From assembly GCA_947380295.1 (NCBI GenBank), contig CANCQK010000002.1:74557-138556 (forward strand): a stretch of 64,000 nt of DNA, written 5' to 3'. Below, piece after piece: positions 26,857-35,329 of this stretch (position 1 is the stretch's first letter; each line of letters begins with the position of its first letter). The notes under the pieces are model-generated. The model was not told where the DNA came from, ran no database searches, and saw only the letters and a program-made list of their open reading frames with translations. The position numbers and the translations under genes are program-made. Origin of the DNA: Bdellovibrionales bacterium. GTDB lineage: Bacteria > Bdellovibrionota > UBA1018.

Positions 26857-27702
26857 TTATCCAGTGAGCTTGCGATGATACCGCGATATGTACGCTGTGA
26901 CTACTTGATTCGTAGGGAGTTTGAGCGTTCGAGCGATCTGAAGGGTAAATCCTCGTACATAGACGGCGGCAGGGAGTTTTTCAAAGTTTTCTTCTTCAAT
27001 TGCCTTGAGGTAGTTTTTAGATATTTTGGTGATTTCCGAGAGTTCTTCGATCGAGATTCCCAGTGACTCCCTGAGTTTTTTAATGAAACTTCCACTCCAG
27101 TCTTTTTCCTCGTGGATTTCCTTCAGTAAGGGTGCGGGGTAGGTCGGGTCTGATGAGGGGGGTTTTTTCGAGTTTAAACGCGCCGGGGCCGTAGAATGGT
27201 TAATGTTCGGGTTGCTCGGTCTACTGCTTCCCTGAATCCACTGGTGTCGACTCTTGAAGTCAGGGGATGTTCCTTGGGAGTTCTGACCAGCGTAGTCTGT
27301 TGAAGGCGCAATCAGCGCCTCTTCCCCTTGCTCATTTGCTTCCATGGGGGGGGTGCGGTCAATTGATACGACTTCAGCAAGGTGGACCGGAGCAGTCTCG
27401 ATTGGTTTTTGGTATTCTGTAGGTGCAGGCTCTCGTCGGGTAAACGGATTCTCCTCCCACACAATTAGGCCATGATTCTGGTCGTAGGCTCTCCGCTTGT
27501 CGCTATCGGATAGGACGAGGTAGGCCGCTTCCGTTTTTCGCAAAATCTCTTCGCGTTCAATCGGCGAAAACAAGGTGTACAGAGCGACGTGATCCTTTTG
27601 GTACGTTGCTTTAATGCGGAGGTAAGCCTCTCGAATTTCTTCTGCTGAGGCATCCGGCGCAATTTCTAGGATATCGTAAAAGTTTAAATTCTCGTTCAGC
27701 AT
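26857..27702 (-). CDS. J-domain-like protein with C-terminal RodZ-type helix-turn-helix
   Basis: Residues about 7-75 resemble a DnaJ J-domain (FYDILEIAPDASAEEIREAY, then LSDSDKRRAYDQ). The HPD tripeptide needed to stimulate DnaK is missing; the site reads YQKDHVALY. A Pro/Ser-rich linker of about 110 residues follows. The last 75 residues are a Cro/RodZ-type HTH (LRESLGISIEELSEITKISK, then IEEENFEKLPAAVYVRGF). No transmembrane helix is visible, unlike RodZ. It lies 19 bases after the FlhG/MinD-like gene, suggesting a joint role in cell-pole or flagellar organisation. This is inference. Confidence 0.8.
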   Translation of the reverse strand: MLNENLNFYDILEIAPDASAEEIREAYLRIKATYQKDHVALYTLFSPIEREEILRKTEAAYLVLSDSDKRRAYDQNHGLIVWEENPFTRREPAPTEYQKPIETAPVHLAEVVSIDRTPPMEANEQGEEALIAPSTDYAGQNSQGTSPDFKSRHQWIQGSSRPSNPNINHSTAPARLNSKKPPSSDPTYPAPLLKEIHEEKDWSGSFIKKLRESLGISIEELSEITKISKNYLKAIEEENFEKLPAAVYVRGFTLQIARTLKLPTNQVVTAYISRYHRKLTG

Positions 27703-27721
27703 TTTTTCAGTACGATAGGGG

Positions 27722-28741
27722 TCACTTGATGCTCAACCCGCTTCGCATTTCTCCGTAACGACTGACTAAGTTCTCTGTGATTTTTTCGATCGCTGAAACC
27801 AGTTTTGAGTTTGGAAATTCCAGCATCAGCGGGCGCTTCCGTCTCACTGCTTGCCATACGCAACTGTCGTACTCGAGGAATCCCAGATAATCCATTTCGA
27901 TTCCAAAATACTTCTTACTCACTGTTTTGACAGATGACCCGATATCAATGTCCGTCTGAGTGCGAGCTTGGTTCATGATGAGTTTCGGCTGGAAGGTTTC
28001 GATTTCCTTCTTCAGTCGCAGGGCCATTTCTGGATGGGACTGGCTGACTGCTCTAAAAAGGTCCGAGGGCGACTTAATATTGAGCTCATTTTTAGGATCC
28101 ATCGCAGCCTCGATCAGGTGTCGCACTTCAGAGAGGTGAGGGCAGTTTTGAAGGTGTCTGAAATAGGCACTTTTGATGAATCGGTAACCATTTTCAATCG
28201 AGGTGGGTTCTGGCAGAAGTGTGACAATCCCAATTTCGCTCTCAAGAAATAAATCTAGGGTGTTGTAGCTTGTTCCTGCTCCTAGATCAAAAAGGACGTA
28301 GTCTGCCTTCAGGGTTCTGGATTGAGCAATGAGGTCAGCCATCGCTTGAGCGGGCAGATTTGCCATACCGATGGCATCCTGTGCTCCGCTGATGAGGCCC
28401 AGTCGAGGAATGGGTGATTCAACAACACACTGTTCTAGTGTTGAAACTCGCTTTTTGAGAAAGTCATTTAAAGTCTGGCGAGGAAGGTCGACTCCCAGTG
28501 TCGTGTGGAGGTTTGCTCCTCCGAGGTCCATATCAATCGCGATCACCCTATGGCCCATTCTTGAGAGCGCAATGCCCAAGCTCGACGAGATTAGGCTCTT
28601 GCCAATCCCGCCTTTGCCCCCTCCGACCGACCAAATCTGCCTGACCTGACTAACGCCCGGTCGCGCGGAAATGGTGCCGCTCATTTGAAATTCTGACCCC
28701 ATTGGGGTCGTACTTAATACGGATTTGACGGTTCCGTCCAT
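27722..28741 (-). CDS. FlhG/MinD-like ATPase
   Basis: This 339-residue protein is a deviant-Walker P-loop ATPase of the ParA/MinD family. The motif is GGGKGGIGKSLISSS near residue 41, followed by IAIDMDLGGANLHTTLG and a DLGAG switch segment. It is closer in layout to FlhG/FleN (flagellar number and placement) than to MinD, because it has an extended C-terminal half and no clear amphipathic membrane helix. It is the first gene of the seven-gene operon. No flagellar genes are present in the window to confirm this. Confidence 0.8.
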   Translation of the reverse strand: MDGTVKSVLSTTPMGSEFQMSGTISARPGVSQVRQIWSVGGGKGGIGKSLISSSLGIALSRMGHRVIAIDMDLGGANLHTTLGVDLPRQTLNDFLKKRVSTLEQCVVESPIPRLGLISGAQDAIGMANLPAQAMADLIAQSRTLKADYVLFDLGAGTSYNTLDLFLESEIGIVTLLPEPTSIENGYRFIKSAYFRHLQNCPHLSEVRHLIEAAMDPKNELNIKSPSDLFRAVSQSHPEMALRLKKEIETFQPKLIMNQARTQTDIDIGSSVKTVSKKYFGIEMDYLGFLEYDSCVWQAVRRKRPLMLEFPNSKLVSAIEKITENLVSRYGEMRSGLSIK

Positions 28742-28828
28742 GGATCGTCCTCTTCTCTCTCTAAGGATTGATTGTTATAGAATCCATGTCAACTGAAAAA
28801 GCTGACCAGGTCTGGACAGGGTCTGGGT

Positions 28829-28940
28829 GAGTAGTATACTACGCGAATTATTAAGAATAGTGCGTATGAGTTTACCCAAAATAATTGACTTAAAAAGATT
28901 GGTAATGGACCTCTTTTTTTACTTCGAAGCAGAGTAGTAT
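28829..28940. promoter_or_regulatory. Two copies of GAGTAGTAT upstream of a sigma-54 promoter; candidate enhancer sites
   Basis: GAGTAGTAT occurs at 28829-28837, where it overlaps the perfect palindrome GTAGTATACTAC (28831-28842), and again at 28932-28940. Relative to the predicted start at about 29038 these are near -200 and -100, a normal distance for activator sites of sigma-54 promoters. The intergenic region 28742-29080 holds this, the promoter below and nothing else I can support. Confidence 0.4.
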
Positions 28941-29010
28941 GAAAGGTCCTGAAATGATTGATGAAATTCCGGCAAAAAACATTGCAAAATAAAATCCCCA
29001 GAATGGTTTT

Positions 29011-29028
29011 TTGGCATCCAGGTTGCTT
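29011..29028 (+). promoter_or_regulatory. Sigma-54 (-24/-12) promoter for the dolichol-kinase-like gene
   Basis: TTGGCATCCAGGTTGCTT has the invariant GG (29013-29014) and GC (29025-29026) exactly ten bases apart, with a TTGCTT -12 element. Transcription would start near 29038, 43 bases before the ATG at 29081. Confidence 0.75.
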
Positions 29029-29080
29029 CTGTATCATTTTGGCAACGGCGCGAGCCCAAGCAGGAAGGATTGATTTACGA

Positions 29081-29761
29081 ATGAAGCGAGTAGCTGAGGC
29101 AAAAATGACACACCTCCTAGGGGATATCCCAGTTCGCCTCCATTTCCGGAATGATCTACATCTTTTTCGGAAGGTCTGGCATGCGACCATGGGTCTCATC
29201 ATTGTTTTCTTTATCTTGGGAGGGATGGCCAAAAGTACTGCTGTTCTTATCCTTGGGTCGATTTTAGGGTTTGACGTCTTTATGGAAACGCTTCGTTTGA
29301 GGAGTCCTGTCTGGAACGATAGAATGGTCCGGTTCTGGAAGCATATTCTCCGGGCGCATGAGGCCCATCAAATGAGCACTGTGCCTCATTATTTGGCTTC
29401 CGTGATTTTGGCTATTTTAATTTTCCCTCGCCCTGTAGCAATTCTGAGCATTTTGTATCTTGCTTGTGGCGACCCGACAGCCTCACTTTTTGGGATTCTT
29501 TTCGGTCACCACGGACCCCGATTTGCGAGTGGCAAGTCTTTGATTGGGACTTTAGCAGGGATCTGCACTTGCACTCTCTTGTCTCTCATTTTCTTGAGCT
29601 CGCTTTCGATCTCCAGTGCGGCTTTTTGGAGTATCTCCCTCGTTGGGGGTATCATTGGTGGAACTGCTGAGCTCTTGCCCTTCGACATGGATGATAACTT
29701 TACGATCCCTGTCGTGTCAGGATTTGTTTTGTGGTTAGCCTTTATCGTAGCAGGGATCTAA
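29081..29761 (+). CDS. Dolichol kinase/CTP-dependent diacylglycerol kinase-like membrane protein
   Basis: This 227-residue integral membrane protein has several hydrophobic helices and the family's conserved cytidylyl-kinase motifs: CGDPTASLFGILFGHHGPRF, ASGKSLIGTLAG and GTAELLPFDMDDNFTIPVVSG. These match the SEC59/DGK1/VTE5 group, which phosphorylates polyprenols, phytol or diacylglycerol with CTP. The substrate here is unknown; an isoprenoid alcohol or lipid is likely. I choose ATG 29081, preceded by AGGAAGGA (29062-29069); longer versions would begin upstream of the sigma-54 promoter. It converges with mutS2. Confidence 0.8.
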   Translation: MKRVAEAKMTHLLGDIPVRLHFRNDLHLFRKVWHATMGLIIVFFILGGMAKSTAVLILGSILGFDVFMETLRLRSPVWNDRMVRFWKHILRAHEAHQMSTVPHYLASVILAILIFPRPVAILSILYLACGDPTASLFGILFGHHGPRFASGKSLIGTLAGICTCTLLSLIFLSSLSISSAAFWSISLVGGIIGGTAELLPFDMDDNFTIPVVSGFVLWLAFIVAGI

Positions 29762-29776
29762 GCGTAGGCTTTCCTA

Positions 29777-32227
29777 TTAGTTGAGCTCAAGTTCCACGAT
29801 GGTAGCGCCTGTGCCCCCTTGGCCTGCGCCTCCATCTCGGAAAGACCGGACATAGGGTAGGCGGGTGAGGAGTTTGTGAGCTCCCTCTCGCAGGGCTCCT
29901 GTGCCGAGTCCATGCACAATCGTGACTTCCTGAAAGCTGCCTGACCGATAGGCGAGGTCGAGGAATTGCTGGAGCTCGGTCATTGCCTCGTCAAAACGAA
30001 TGCCTCGAAGATCGAGTCGGGAGTCTGTTGATCCTCCTCCACTTGCGCTGCTGGTCTGAGAGAATGAGACTTGAACCGGTTTTTGATGGGCTTGCGAATC
30101 GAGAATGGGTTCGACTTCATTTCGCGAAAGATTCATTTGCAGCGTTCCCATGGCGACCTTCACCTTGTTTCCTACTGCTTCCAACACAGTTCCAGTATTT
30201 TTCCATTTCGGGATTCGAACTCGTGTGCCTGCTTCGAGCAAAGGACCTTCGCTCCGGGTCTCGGTCGCCGGGAGTGGCTTTCGTAGAGTGAGTGTCTGAG
30301 CAAGATCTGGCGCTTCTTCGCTCAGGGCGCTTTCGATTTTTGAGGAAGCCTGCTTGAGAACCTCATTGAGTTGGGTTCTGCTTTGATCGAGAGATTTGCG
30401 GTTTTTCATCTCATCGAGTGCCCGCACCGAAGATCGGACTTCGTCCTGGGCGTGTTCGAGGATGCGGCGAAGTTTTTGCCGCGTGCGATCTAGCATTTCT
30501 GAAACGGAAGTTTCAGTTCTCGCAGTCCATTCTTTCTTGAGTTGTTCTGCTTCGAGTTGCGCGGCTACGGCTTGTTTGCGAGCTTGAGTGGTGACCTGAA
30601 GGTCTGATTCCAACTGGGCGAGCATTTTTTCAAACTGATTGTGTTCTTCACTCAGATAGGATCTCGCCAAATCAATCACAGCAGTAGGAATGCCAAGTCT
30701 CTCAGCGGTTTCAAGTGCTCTCGAACGGCCGGGGACGCCGAGCACCATTTGATAGGTGGGCATTCGCGAACGCTCATCGAAAGCCATACTGGCGTTCATG
30801 ATTCGAGGATCAGAAAGTGCTAACGCTTTGAGATGCGGGTCATGGGTAGTGGAGACCACCATGGCCTCTTTTTTCATAATGGTTTCCAGAAGGGCTCTTC
30901 CAAGGGCCGCTCCTTCTTGGGGGTCAGTGGCTGAGTTGAGTTCATCCATCAAGACCAGGCTTCTTCCAGTGGTGTTCTCCAGGATGCTCTTAAATTTTAG
31001 GACATGGCCTGAAAAGCTTGAAATATGCTGTTCAATGGACTGGGCGTCTCCGAGATCGGCAAAAAATGAATCGAAATAGGGGACTTCTGGCTGATCGGTA
31101 CCGGGAAATGGAAATCCGGTTCGTGCACAGAGGGCAGCTAGACCGAGCGTTTTAAGGAGGACAGTCTTGCCGCCTGTGTTTGGCCCTGTGATGAGTAGGG
31201 TTTGAGTGGGAGAGCCAAAATCAAGCTGATTTCGGATAATGGATGATGTGGGGAGCGACCACCAGAGAAGCGGATGGGCGGTTTGGCTGAGTCTGAATCG
31301 CCGCTCGTCAGTGACGAGGATTTGCTTCCCTGAGTAATGGCGACCGAGTCGTGCTCGTGCTTGTACGGTATCCCAGTGGCTCAGAATTGCGACTGAGGTT
31401 CGAATTTCGCTCGTAAAGGGGGCGAGCTGTTTAGCTGTTTCGGCGAGAATTTCGTAAATCTCCTGAAGGAGGTCATTTTGCCGCTGTCTTAAACGATTAT
31501 TCAGGGGCGATACTTCTTTGGGCTCTACAAAAACGGTTTGTCGACTTGCAGAGGCTTCATAAATGATTCCATCGACTTCATTTTGGGAGGAGATCTTTAC
31601 AGGGATGACGTAGCGGCCGTCTCGGACGTCCGAAAAGTTTTCTTGGAGAATCCCCTTTTGCGAGAACGTCTTGACCAGATGATCTAGAGTTTGGCTGATT
31701 TCTTTTTTGAGGTGCCTGATTTCGCTGAAGATTGATCCGAGACGAGGAGATGCTTTTTCGGAAAGCTCACCCTCAGGAGTGAGGACACGATCTAGTATTT
31801 TTAAAGTATTGAAGGGATCGGGCAAGGCGACTAGCGCCTTTTTGAATTTTTCCCCTTTGAGATCTTCACGTGGGATTTGAGACCATGAGTCCACTGCGTA
31901 GAGCCATTTTCTCAAGATGCCGAGCTCCGTAATTTCAAGCACGGCGCCCCGCTCCAATCGCTCCAAGATGTCCTCGGGGCTAGGAAGCTCAAAGAGAGAG
32001 CCCCAGAGGGCGTCTCGATCGAGAATAGGGATCATTTCTTGGGCTTCAGCCTGGCGCCCTTGCGCAGAGTGGATGTCTTCGGCCCAGTTCTGCGGGTCGA
32101 TGAGTTCGCGGACAGCTTTCTTGCTAGGCTCGGTGAATGCTTCCTTTTGGGCAAGGTCGAGGAATCGACCCCATTCGACGGCTTGAATTAGGCTGAGTTT
32201 TGAGTCTTGAAGGAGGTGGACGCTCAT
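29777..32227 (-). CDS. mutS2: MutS2 endonuclease/ribosome rescue factor
   Basis: MutS2 has a MutS-type ATPase core, a long coiled coil and a C-terminal Smr nuclease domain. Here the ATPase P-loop is ITGPNTGGKTVLLKT, Walker B is SLVLMDELNSATDPQEG, the coiled coil spans about residues 500-620, and the Smr domain reads LDLRGIRFDEAMTELQQFL with VTIVHGLGTGALREG. I choose ATG 32227 (816 aa), 8 bases after the sprT stop; an upstream TTG at 32263 would overlap sprT and add 12 residues without family support. The role may be anti-recombination or rescue of collided ribosomes. Confidence 0.93.
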   Translation of the reverse strand: MSVHLLQDSKLSLIQAVEWGRFLDLAQKEAFTEPSKKAVRELIDPQNWAEDIHSAQGRQAEAQEMIPILDRDALWGSLFELPSPEDILERLERGAVLEITELGILRKWLYAVDSWSQIPREDLKGEKFKKALVALPDPFNTLKILDRVLTPEGELSEKASPRLGSIFSEIRHLKKEISQTLDHLVKTFSQKGILQENFSDVRDGRYVIPVKISSQNEVDGIIYEASASRQTVFVEPKEVSPLNNRLRQRQNDLLQEIYEILAETAKQLAPFTSEIRTSVAILSHWDTVQARARLGRHYSGKQILVTDERRFRLSQTAHPLLWWSLPTSSIIRNQLDFGSPTQTLLITGPNTGGKTVLLKTLGLAALCARTGFPFPGTDQPEVPYFDSFFADLGDAQSIEQHISSFSGHVLKFKSILENTTGRSLVLMDELNSATDPQEGAALGRALLETIMKKEAMVVSTTHDPHLKALALSDPRIMNASMAFDERSRMPTYQMVLGVPGRSRALETAERLGIPTAVIDLARSYLSEEHNQFEKMLAQLESDLQVTTQARKQAVAAQLEAEQLKKEWTARTETSVSEMLDRTRQKLRRILEHAQDEVRSSVRALDEMKNRKSLDQSRTQLNEVLKQASSKIESALSEEAPDLAQTLTLRKPLPATETRSEGPLLEAGTRVRIPKWKNTGTVLEAVGNKVKVAMGTLQMNLSRNEVEPILDSQAHQKPVQVSFSQTSSASGGGSTDSRLDLRGIRFDEAMTELQQFLDLAYRSGSFQEVTIVHGLGTGALREGAHKLLTRLPYVRSFRDGGAGQGGTGATIVELELN

Positions 32228-32235
32228 GCTCCCAC

Positions 32236-32793
32236 TTATACATTTGCTGAAGGTCGTAGCCAAGGAGCTCTTTTTAGAGCGAGTTGAAATTGTTGGTCAA
32301 ATTTTCCTTGGGAGTGCTTTTGACAGCATGAGGCACAGGCCAAGGTGGGGTGGTATTTGTTCGACGGGAACTGAGTCTGGCAGCTTTCGCAAAAGTAAAC
32401 GTAGGCTGATTGTCTTTTTTTCTTTGGGACGGGATTATAGCGGCTAACTCCCATCTCTTCTAGTTTTGAGTAGAATTCAGGGGTGTGGCCATAGGGTCTC
32501 CGTCTGACCCAGAGCCAATAGTGGATCATTTCATGTCCCAAGACGTCTTGGACTAGAAGTGTCGCTTGGCTGAGGTCGGCGAGGTATTGAGCGATCTCGA
32601 TTTTGGGTTTCATGGCTAAAAAGGGTGCCTTGCTTTTGCCGGGGGTAAAGCGTCCGGCACAGGTTCGCAGGCGAGAATTCCACATCAACTCAGGAGGGTC
32701 TAAAAAACCATCAAAATACTGGTCATTAATCCATTGAAAGGCCCGATCGAGGCTAATCTCCTCAGTCGGTTGAAGTTCTGATAGTTTCGGCAT
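32236..32793 (-). CDS. SprT-like zinc metallopeptidase
   Basis: This 185-residue protein has the SprT/Spartan-type motif HEMIHYW (H-E-x-x-H) followed by GHTPEFYSKL with the third His ligand. A C-terminal zinc ribbon has CESCQTQFP and CASC. Bacterial SprT-like proteins are little studied; eukaryotic Spartan cuts DNA-protein crosslinks. It is 8 bases before mutS2, suggesting a shared DNA- or ribosome-maintenance role. Confidence 0.85.
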   Translation of the reverse strand: MPKLSELQPTEEISLDRAFQWINDQYFDGFLDPPELMWNSRLRTCAGRFTPGKSKAPFLAMKPKIEIAQYLADLSQATLLVQDVLGHEMIHYWLWVRRRPYGHTPEFYSKLEEMGVSRYNPVPKKKRQSAYVYFCESCQTQFPSNKYHPTLACASCCQKHSQGKFDQQFQLALKRAPWLRPSANV

Positions 32794-32916
32794 AGGCCGC
32801 AGAATTGCTAAAAACGTGCCGCTTTACAACAGGAAAAAAAATTGAACTCTGTTCATGATTATTGCAATCAGACCAGTTGTGTTGAAGGAATCCGTTTTTT
32901 CAAGGAGCAAAAAGTT

Positions 32917-33129
32917 ATGGCCCGTCGTGCAAATCTGATCCAGGTTCCCCAGAGACTCTCGCTAGCGACCGATGTAGAGACAGCAAAAGACCCTGTATGT
33001 GGGGTGGAAATGAAGCGGAAAGACTCTAAAACGATTCTTTTCAGGCCCGGTCAGACCGTTTATTTTTGTAGCAAGTCTTGCCTGAATCAGTTTTTGAATC
33101 AGAGTATCGTAAAAAAAACCGCAGCGTGA
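32917..33129 (+). CDS. Small YHS-domain protein
   Basis: This 70-residue protein contains a YHS domain: DPVCGVEMKRKDS, then YFCSKSCLNQFL. These cysteines are the usual metal-binding pattern found in copper and heavy-metal transport systems and in sensors. The start is ATG 32917 with AAGGAG (32902-32907) 9 bases upstream; a longer in-frame GTG/ATG start has no ribosome site. It stands alone, followed by a strong inverted repeat. The metal is unknown. Confidence 0.8.
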   Translation: MARRANLIQVPQRLSLATDVETAKDPVCGVEMKRKDSKTILFRPGQTVYFCSKSCLNQFLNQSIVKKTAA

Positions 33130-33143
33130 ATTGGGTAATGGGG

Positions 33144-33195
33144 ACCGCTTCTGGAAGCCTTGGGGGGATATAGGGGGGTGGCTTCCAGAAGCGGT
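33144..33195. terminator. Perfect 16-bp inverted repeat with G-rich loop between convergent genes
   Basis: ACCGCTTCTGGAAGCC (33144-33159) is exactly complementary to 33180-33195. The 20-base loop has two runs of six G separated by ATATA. It sits between two convergent genes, so it may stop transcription in both directions, but there is no T-run on either side. Confidence 0.6.
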
Positions 33196-33207
33196 TACGA
33201 GATCAAA

Positions 33208-34056
33208 CTATAAATTTAAGTTGATCCCGTAATGCTTAATCTTGGACATGAGAGTTCTTTTGTCAATTCGAGTCATACTGCAAGTTTTCTCGATTTCCCA
33301 GTCACAGGTTTTCAAAAGCTCTACTAAATAAATTTTTTCAAACTGCTCTCGGGTTGCACGGAAATCAATCCGTTCATCACCAAAGTCGGGCAAATCATTT
33401 GCTTCAACTTGATCGCCGTTAGCAGAGGCTACTGCCACTCTCAGGACGTTTCGCATTTCACGCAAGTTGCCAGGCCATCCGTGCTTCTTGAGTCGGTTCC
33501 AAGCATCTCGCGTAAGATCTCTGAGGTGTTCCTTGTGGAGTTCTCTTGCGATTTCCCCGACAATTCCGGTCACGATGTCTTCGAACTCCTCAGGTCTCTT
33601 TGAGAGAGAAGGCATTTCTATCCTGAATACGTTCAACTTTTCAAGTAGCTCAATATTAAAAAGTCCACCTTGAGCTCGTCCATCCAGGGATTGACTGGTG
33701 GTTCCTATGATTCTGACATTGGCCAGAATTGACATTTTTTTGTCTTGGGGGTGGGGAACGCATTTCGTTTTGAGGAAATTGAGTAAAATCGCCTGGTCCG
33801 AGAAGGTCCACTCCCCGATCTCAGGGATCATCAAGGTTCCGCCCTGGGCTTCAAGGATTTGTTCGGGTAGATGTCTGCCTTGTTGAGCAACCAAAAAAGT
33901 GCAGGCGGAGCGGGCTCCATTCGAATGGATCCATCGTGCAATCGCACCCTTACCAGTTCCGCTGCCGCCCAAAACGAGGACGGGCGCAGAATCGGCCTGA
34001 GCTGCAAGCAGGGCCAAACGACGCTGGCTAGCTGGAATGAAATGAACCATCTCCAT
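33208..34056 (-). CDS. Degenerate NtrC-family protein (no GAFTGA, altered ATPase motifs) with Fis-type HTH
   Basis: This 282-residue protein aligns with the central domain of sigma-54 activators. It has Walker A (LGGSGTGKGA, residues 29-38) and a C-terminal Fis-like helix-turn-helix (residues about 240-282). Several key parts are missing. The LFGHxxGAFTGA loop that touches sigma-54 is deleted between LPEQ and ILEAQGGTL. Walker B reads GGTLMIPEIGEW, with Pro in place of Asp. The FRxDLYYRL arginine-finger segment reads FNIELLEKL. There is no receiver domain. It probably binds DNA but cannot act as a standard activator; it might antagonise one. Confidence 0.8.
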   Translation of the reverse strand: MEMVHFIPASQRRLALLAAQADSAPVLVLGGSGTGKGAIARWIHSNGARSACTFLVAQQGRHLPEQILEAQGGTLMIPEIGEWTFSDQAILLNFLKTKCVPHPQDKKMSILANVRIIGTTSQSLDGRAQGGLFNIELLEKLNVFRIEMPSLSKRPEEFEDIVTGIVGEIARELHKEHLRDLTRDAWNRLKKHGWPGNLREMRNVLRVAVASANGDQVEANDLPDFGDERIDFRATREQFEKIYLVELLKTCDWEIEKTCSMTRIDKRTLMSKIKHYGINLNL

Positions 34057-34267
34057 AAATAATTTAACTTCCCAACAGAATTAACACTGAATGCGTTCTG
34101 ACTAGGTGTCAGAGGGCAAACTTCTAACGCCGCGCACCAGGGGTGTCAATAAAATTTTAGTTGCTTGAGCCGCGTAGGGGCCACTGGCCATAAGCTCTAC
34201 CTTTAGAGTGCTTTACGGTCGGCACGCACTGGACAACTCCGCATGTTGTATGCGATGAAAGGGTCCA

Positions 34268-35329
34268 ATGAAAACAAACTCCTGGCTAAAATGGGCTTCC
34301 CAAATGCTACTTTTTTCATTGATCGCTGTGGTGACCCAAATTGCCTTTGTCCAGGACTCAGTTGCTGCTCAGAACCAGAAGATGAAAATCGCTCTCGTTC
34401 TAGACAAGGGCGGTAAAGATGATAAATCCTTCAATTCAGCCGCTTATCAGGGTGTCATGCGCGTCAAACGCGAGATGAATTCGTTCGTGAAGTATGTAGA
34501 AGCCACGGATGACAATGCTTTTGAAGCGCTATTGAGGGCTTTTTCACAGAAGAAGACTTTTGATTTGGTGATCTCAATTGGGGTGTCCCAAGTGGATTCC
34601 GTGAAAAAAGTCGCTGCACTTTTTCCCGACCAAAAATTTGCGATTGTAGATGGCATCGTAGATGCTCCGAATGTGCGTTCTCTCGTGTTTCAAGAGCATG
34701 AGGGTTCCTTTCTAGTCGGAGCCATAGCAGGTCTGACGGCCAGCCCAGACTCCTCGGGTCTAATTAAAGTAGGGTTTATTGGCGGGATGGATATCCCCTT
34801 GATTCGACGCTTTGAGCTGGGTTTCGCTGCCGGAGCTGAGGCTGAGGCTAAACGGAATCACCACAGAATTAAAGTCATCTCCAACTATATTGGCATAACA
34901 GCCGACTCATGGAACAATCCTGCAAAAGCTAAAGAGCTGGCTATGGCCCAATATGATTCAGGAGTGCAGGTTATTTTTTCAGCAGCCGGGGCATCTAACT
35001 CTGGCCTTTTCGATGCAGCCGAGGAGAAAAAGAAGTTTGCAATTGGCGTGGACTCGAACCAAGATTGGGTGAAGCCCGGTCGAATTTTGACGAGTATGGT
35101 GAAGCGGGTAGACGAGGCGGTATTTCAGACCTGTAAAGACGTCTCTGAAGCCAAATTCAAGGGGGGAGCAGTTCACTACGGCCTGGCAGACCAGGGGGTG
35201 GACTATACTCTTGATGAATATAATCGTTCGCTGCTAACGCCAGCAGTGGTCGCAAGGGTTGAAGAAATCAAGAAGGAAATTATTTCGGGAAAACTCCAAG
35301 TTCCCGATTATTATAAAAAACGCAAATGA
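34268..35329 (+). CDS. BMP-family (PnrA-like) nucleoside-binding protein of an ABC importer
   Basis: This 353-residue periplasmic binding protein belongs to the basic membrane protein family, which binds purine nucleosides. The signal peptide spans about residues 1-34 (ending DSVAA) and has no lipobox cysteine, so it is probably soluble. The conserved opening KIALVLDKGGKDDKSFNSAA and the GFIGGMDIPLIRRFELGF segment are family hallmarks. AAAGGG lies 6 bases before the ATG. It is the first gene of a four-gene transport operon and its stop overlaps the next start by ATGA. Confidence 0.93.
   Translation: MKTNSWLKWASQMLLFSLIAVVTQIAFVQDSVAAQNQKMKIALVLDKGGKDDKSFNSAAYQGVMRVKREMNSFVKYVEATDDNAFEALLRAFSQKKTFDLVISIGVSQVDSVKKVAALFPDQKFAIVDGIVDAPNVRSLVFQEHEGSFLVGAIAGLTASPDSSGLIKVGFIGGMDIPLIRRFELGFAAGAEAEAKRNHHRIKVISNYIGITADSWNNPAKAKELAMAQYDSGVQVIFSAAGASNSGLFDAAEEKKKFAIGVDSNQDWVKPGRILTSMVKRVDEAVFQTCKDVSEAKFKGGAVHYGLADQGVDYTLDEYNRSLLTPAVVARVEEIKKEIISGKLQVPDYYKKRK

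Noticed and set aside
28789..29232. A 147-codon minus-strand open frame across the intergenic region and the start of the dolichol-kinase-like gene
   Set aside because: It overlaps the sigma-54 promoter and the start of a real plus-strand gene, and its composition is not protein-like.
32807..32820. A reverse-strand GG-N10-GC motif upstream of sprT
   Set aside because: The predicted start would be about 3 bases before the sprT ATG, leaving no leader, and the -12 box is TAGC rather than TTGC.
34057..34267. A possible purine riboswitch before the nucleoside importer
   Set aside because: The region has a short GGCCACTGGCC hairpin, but no purine-aptamer core or expression platform could be found by eye.
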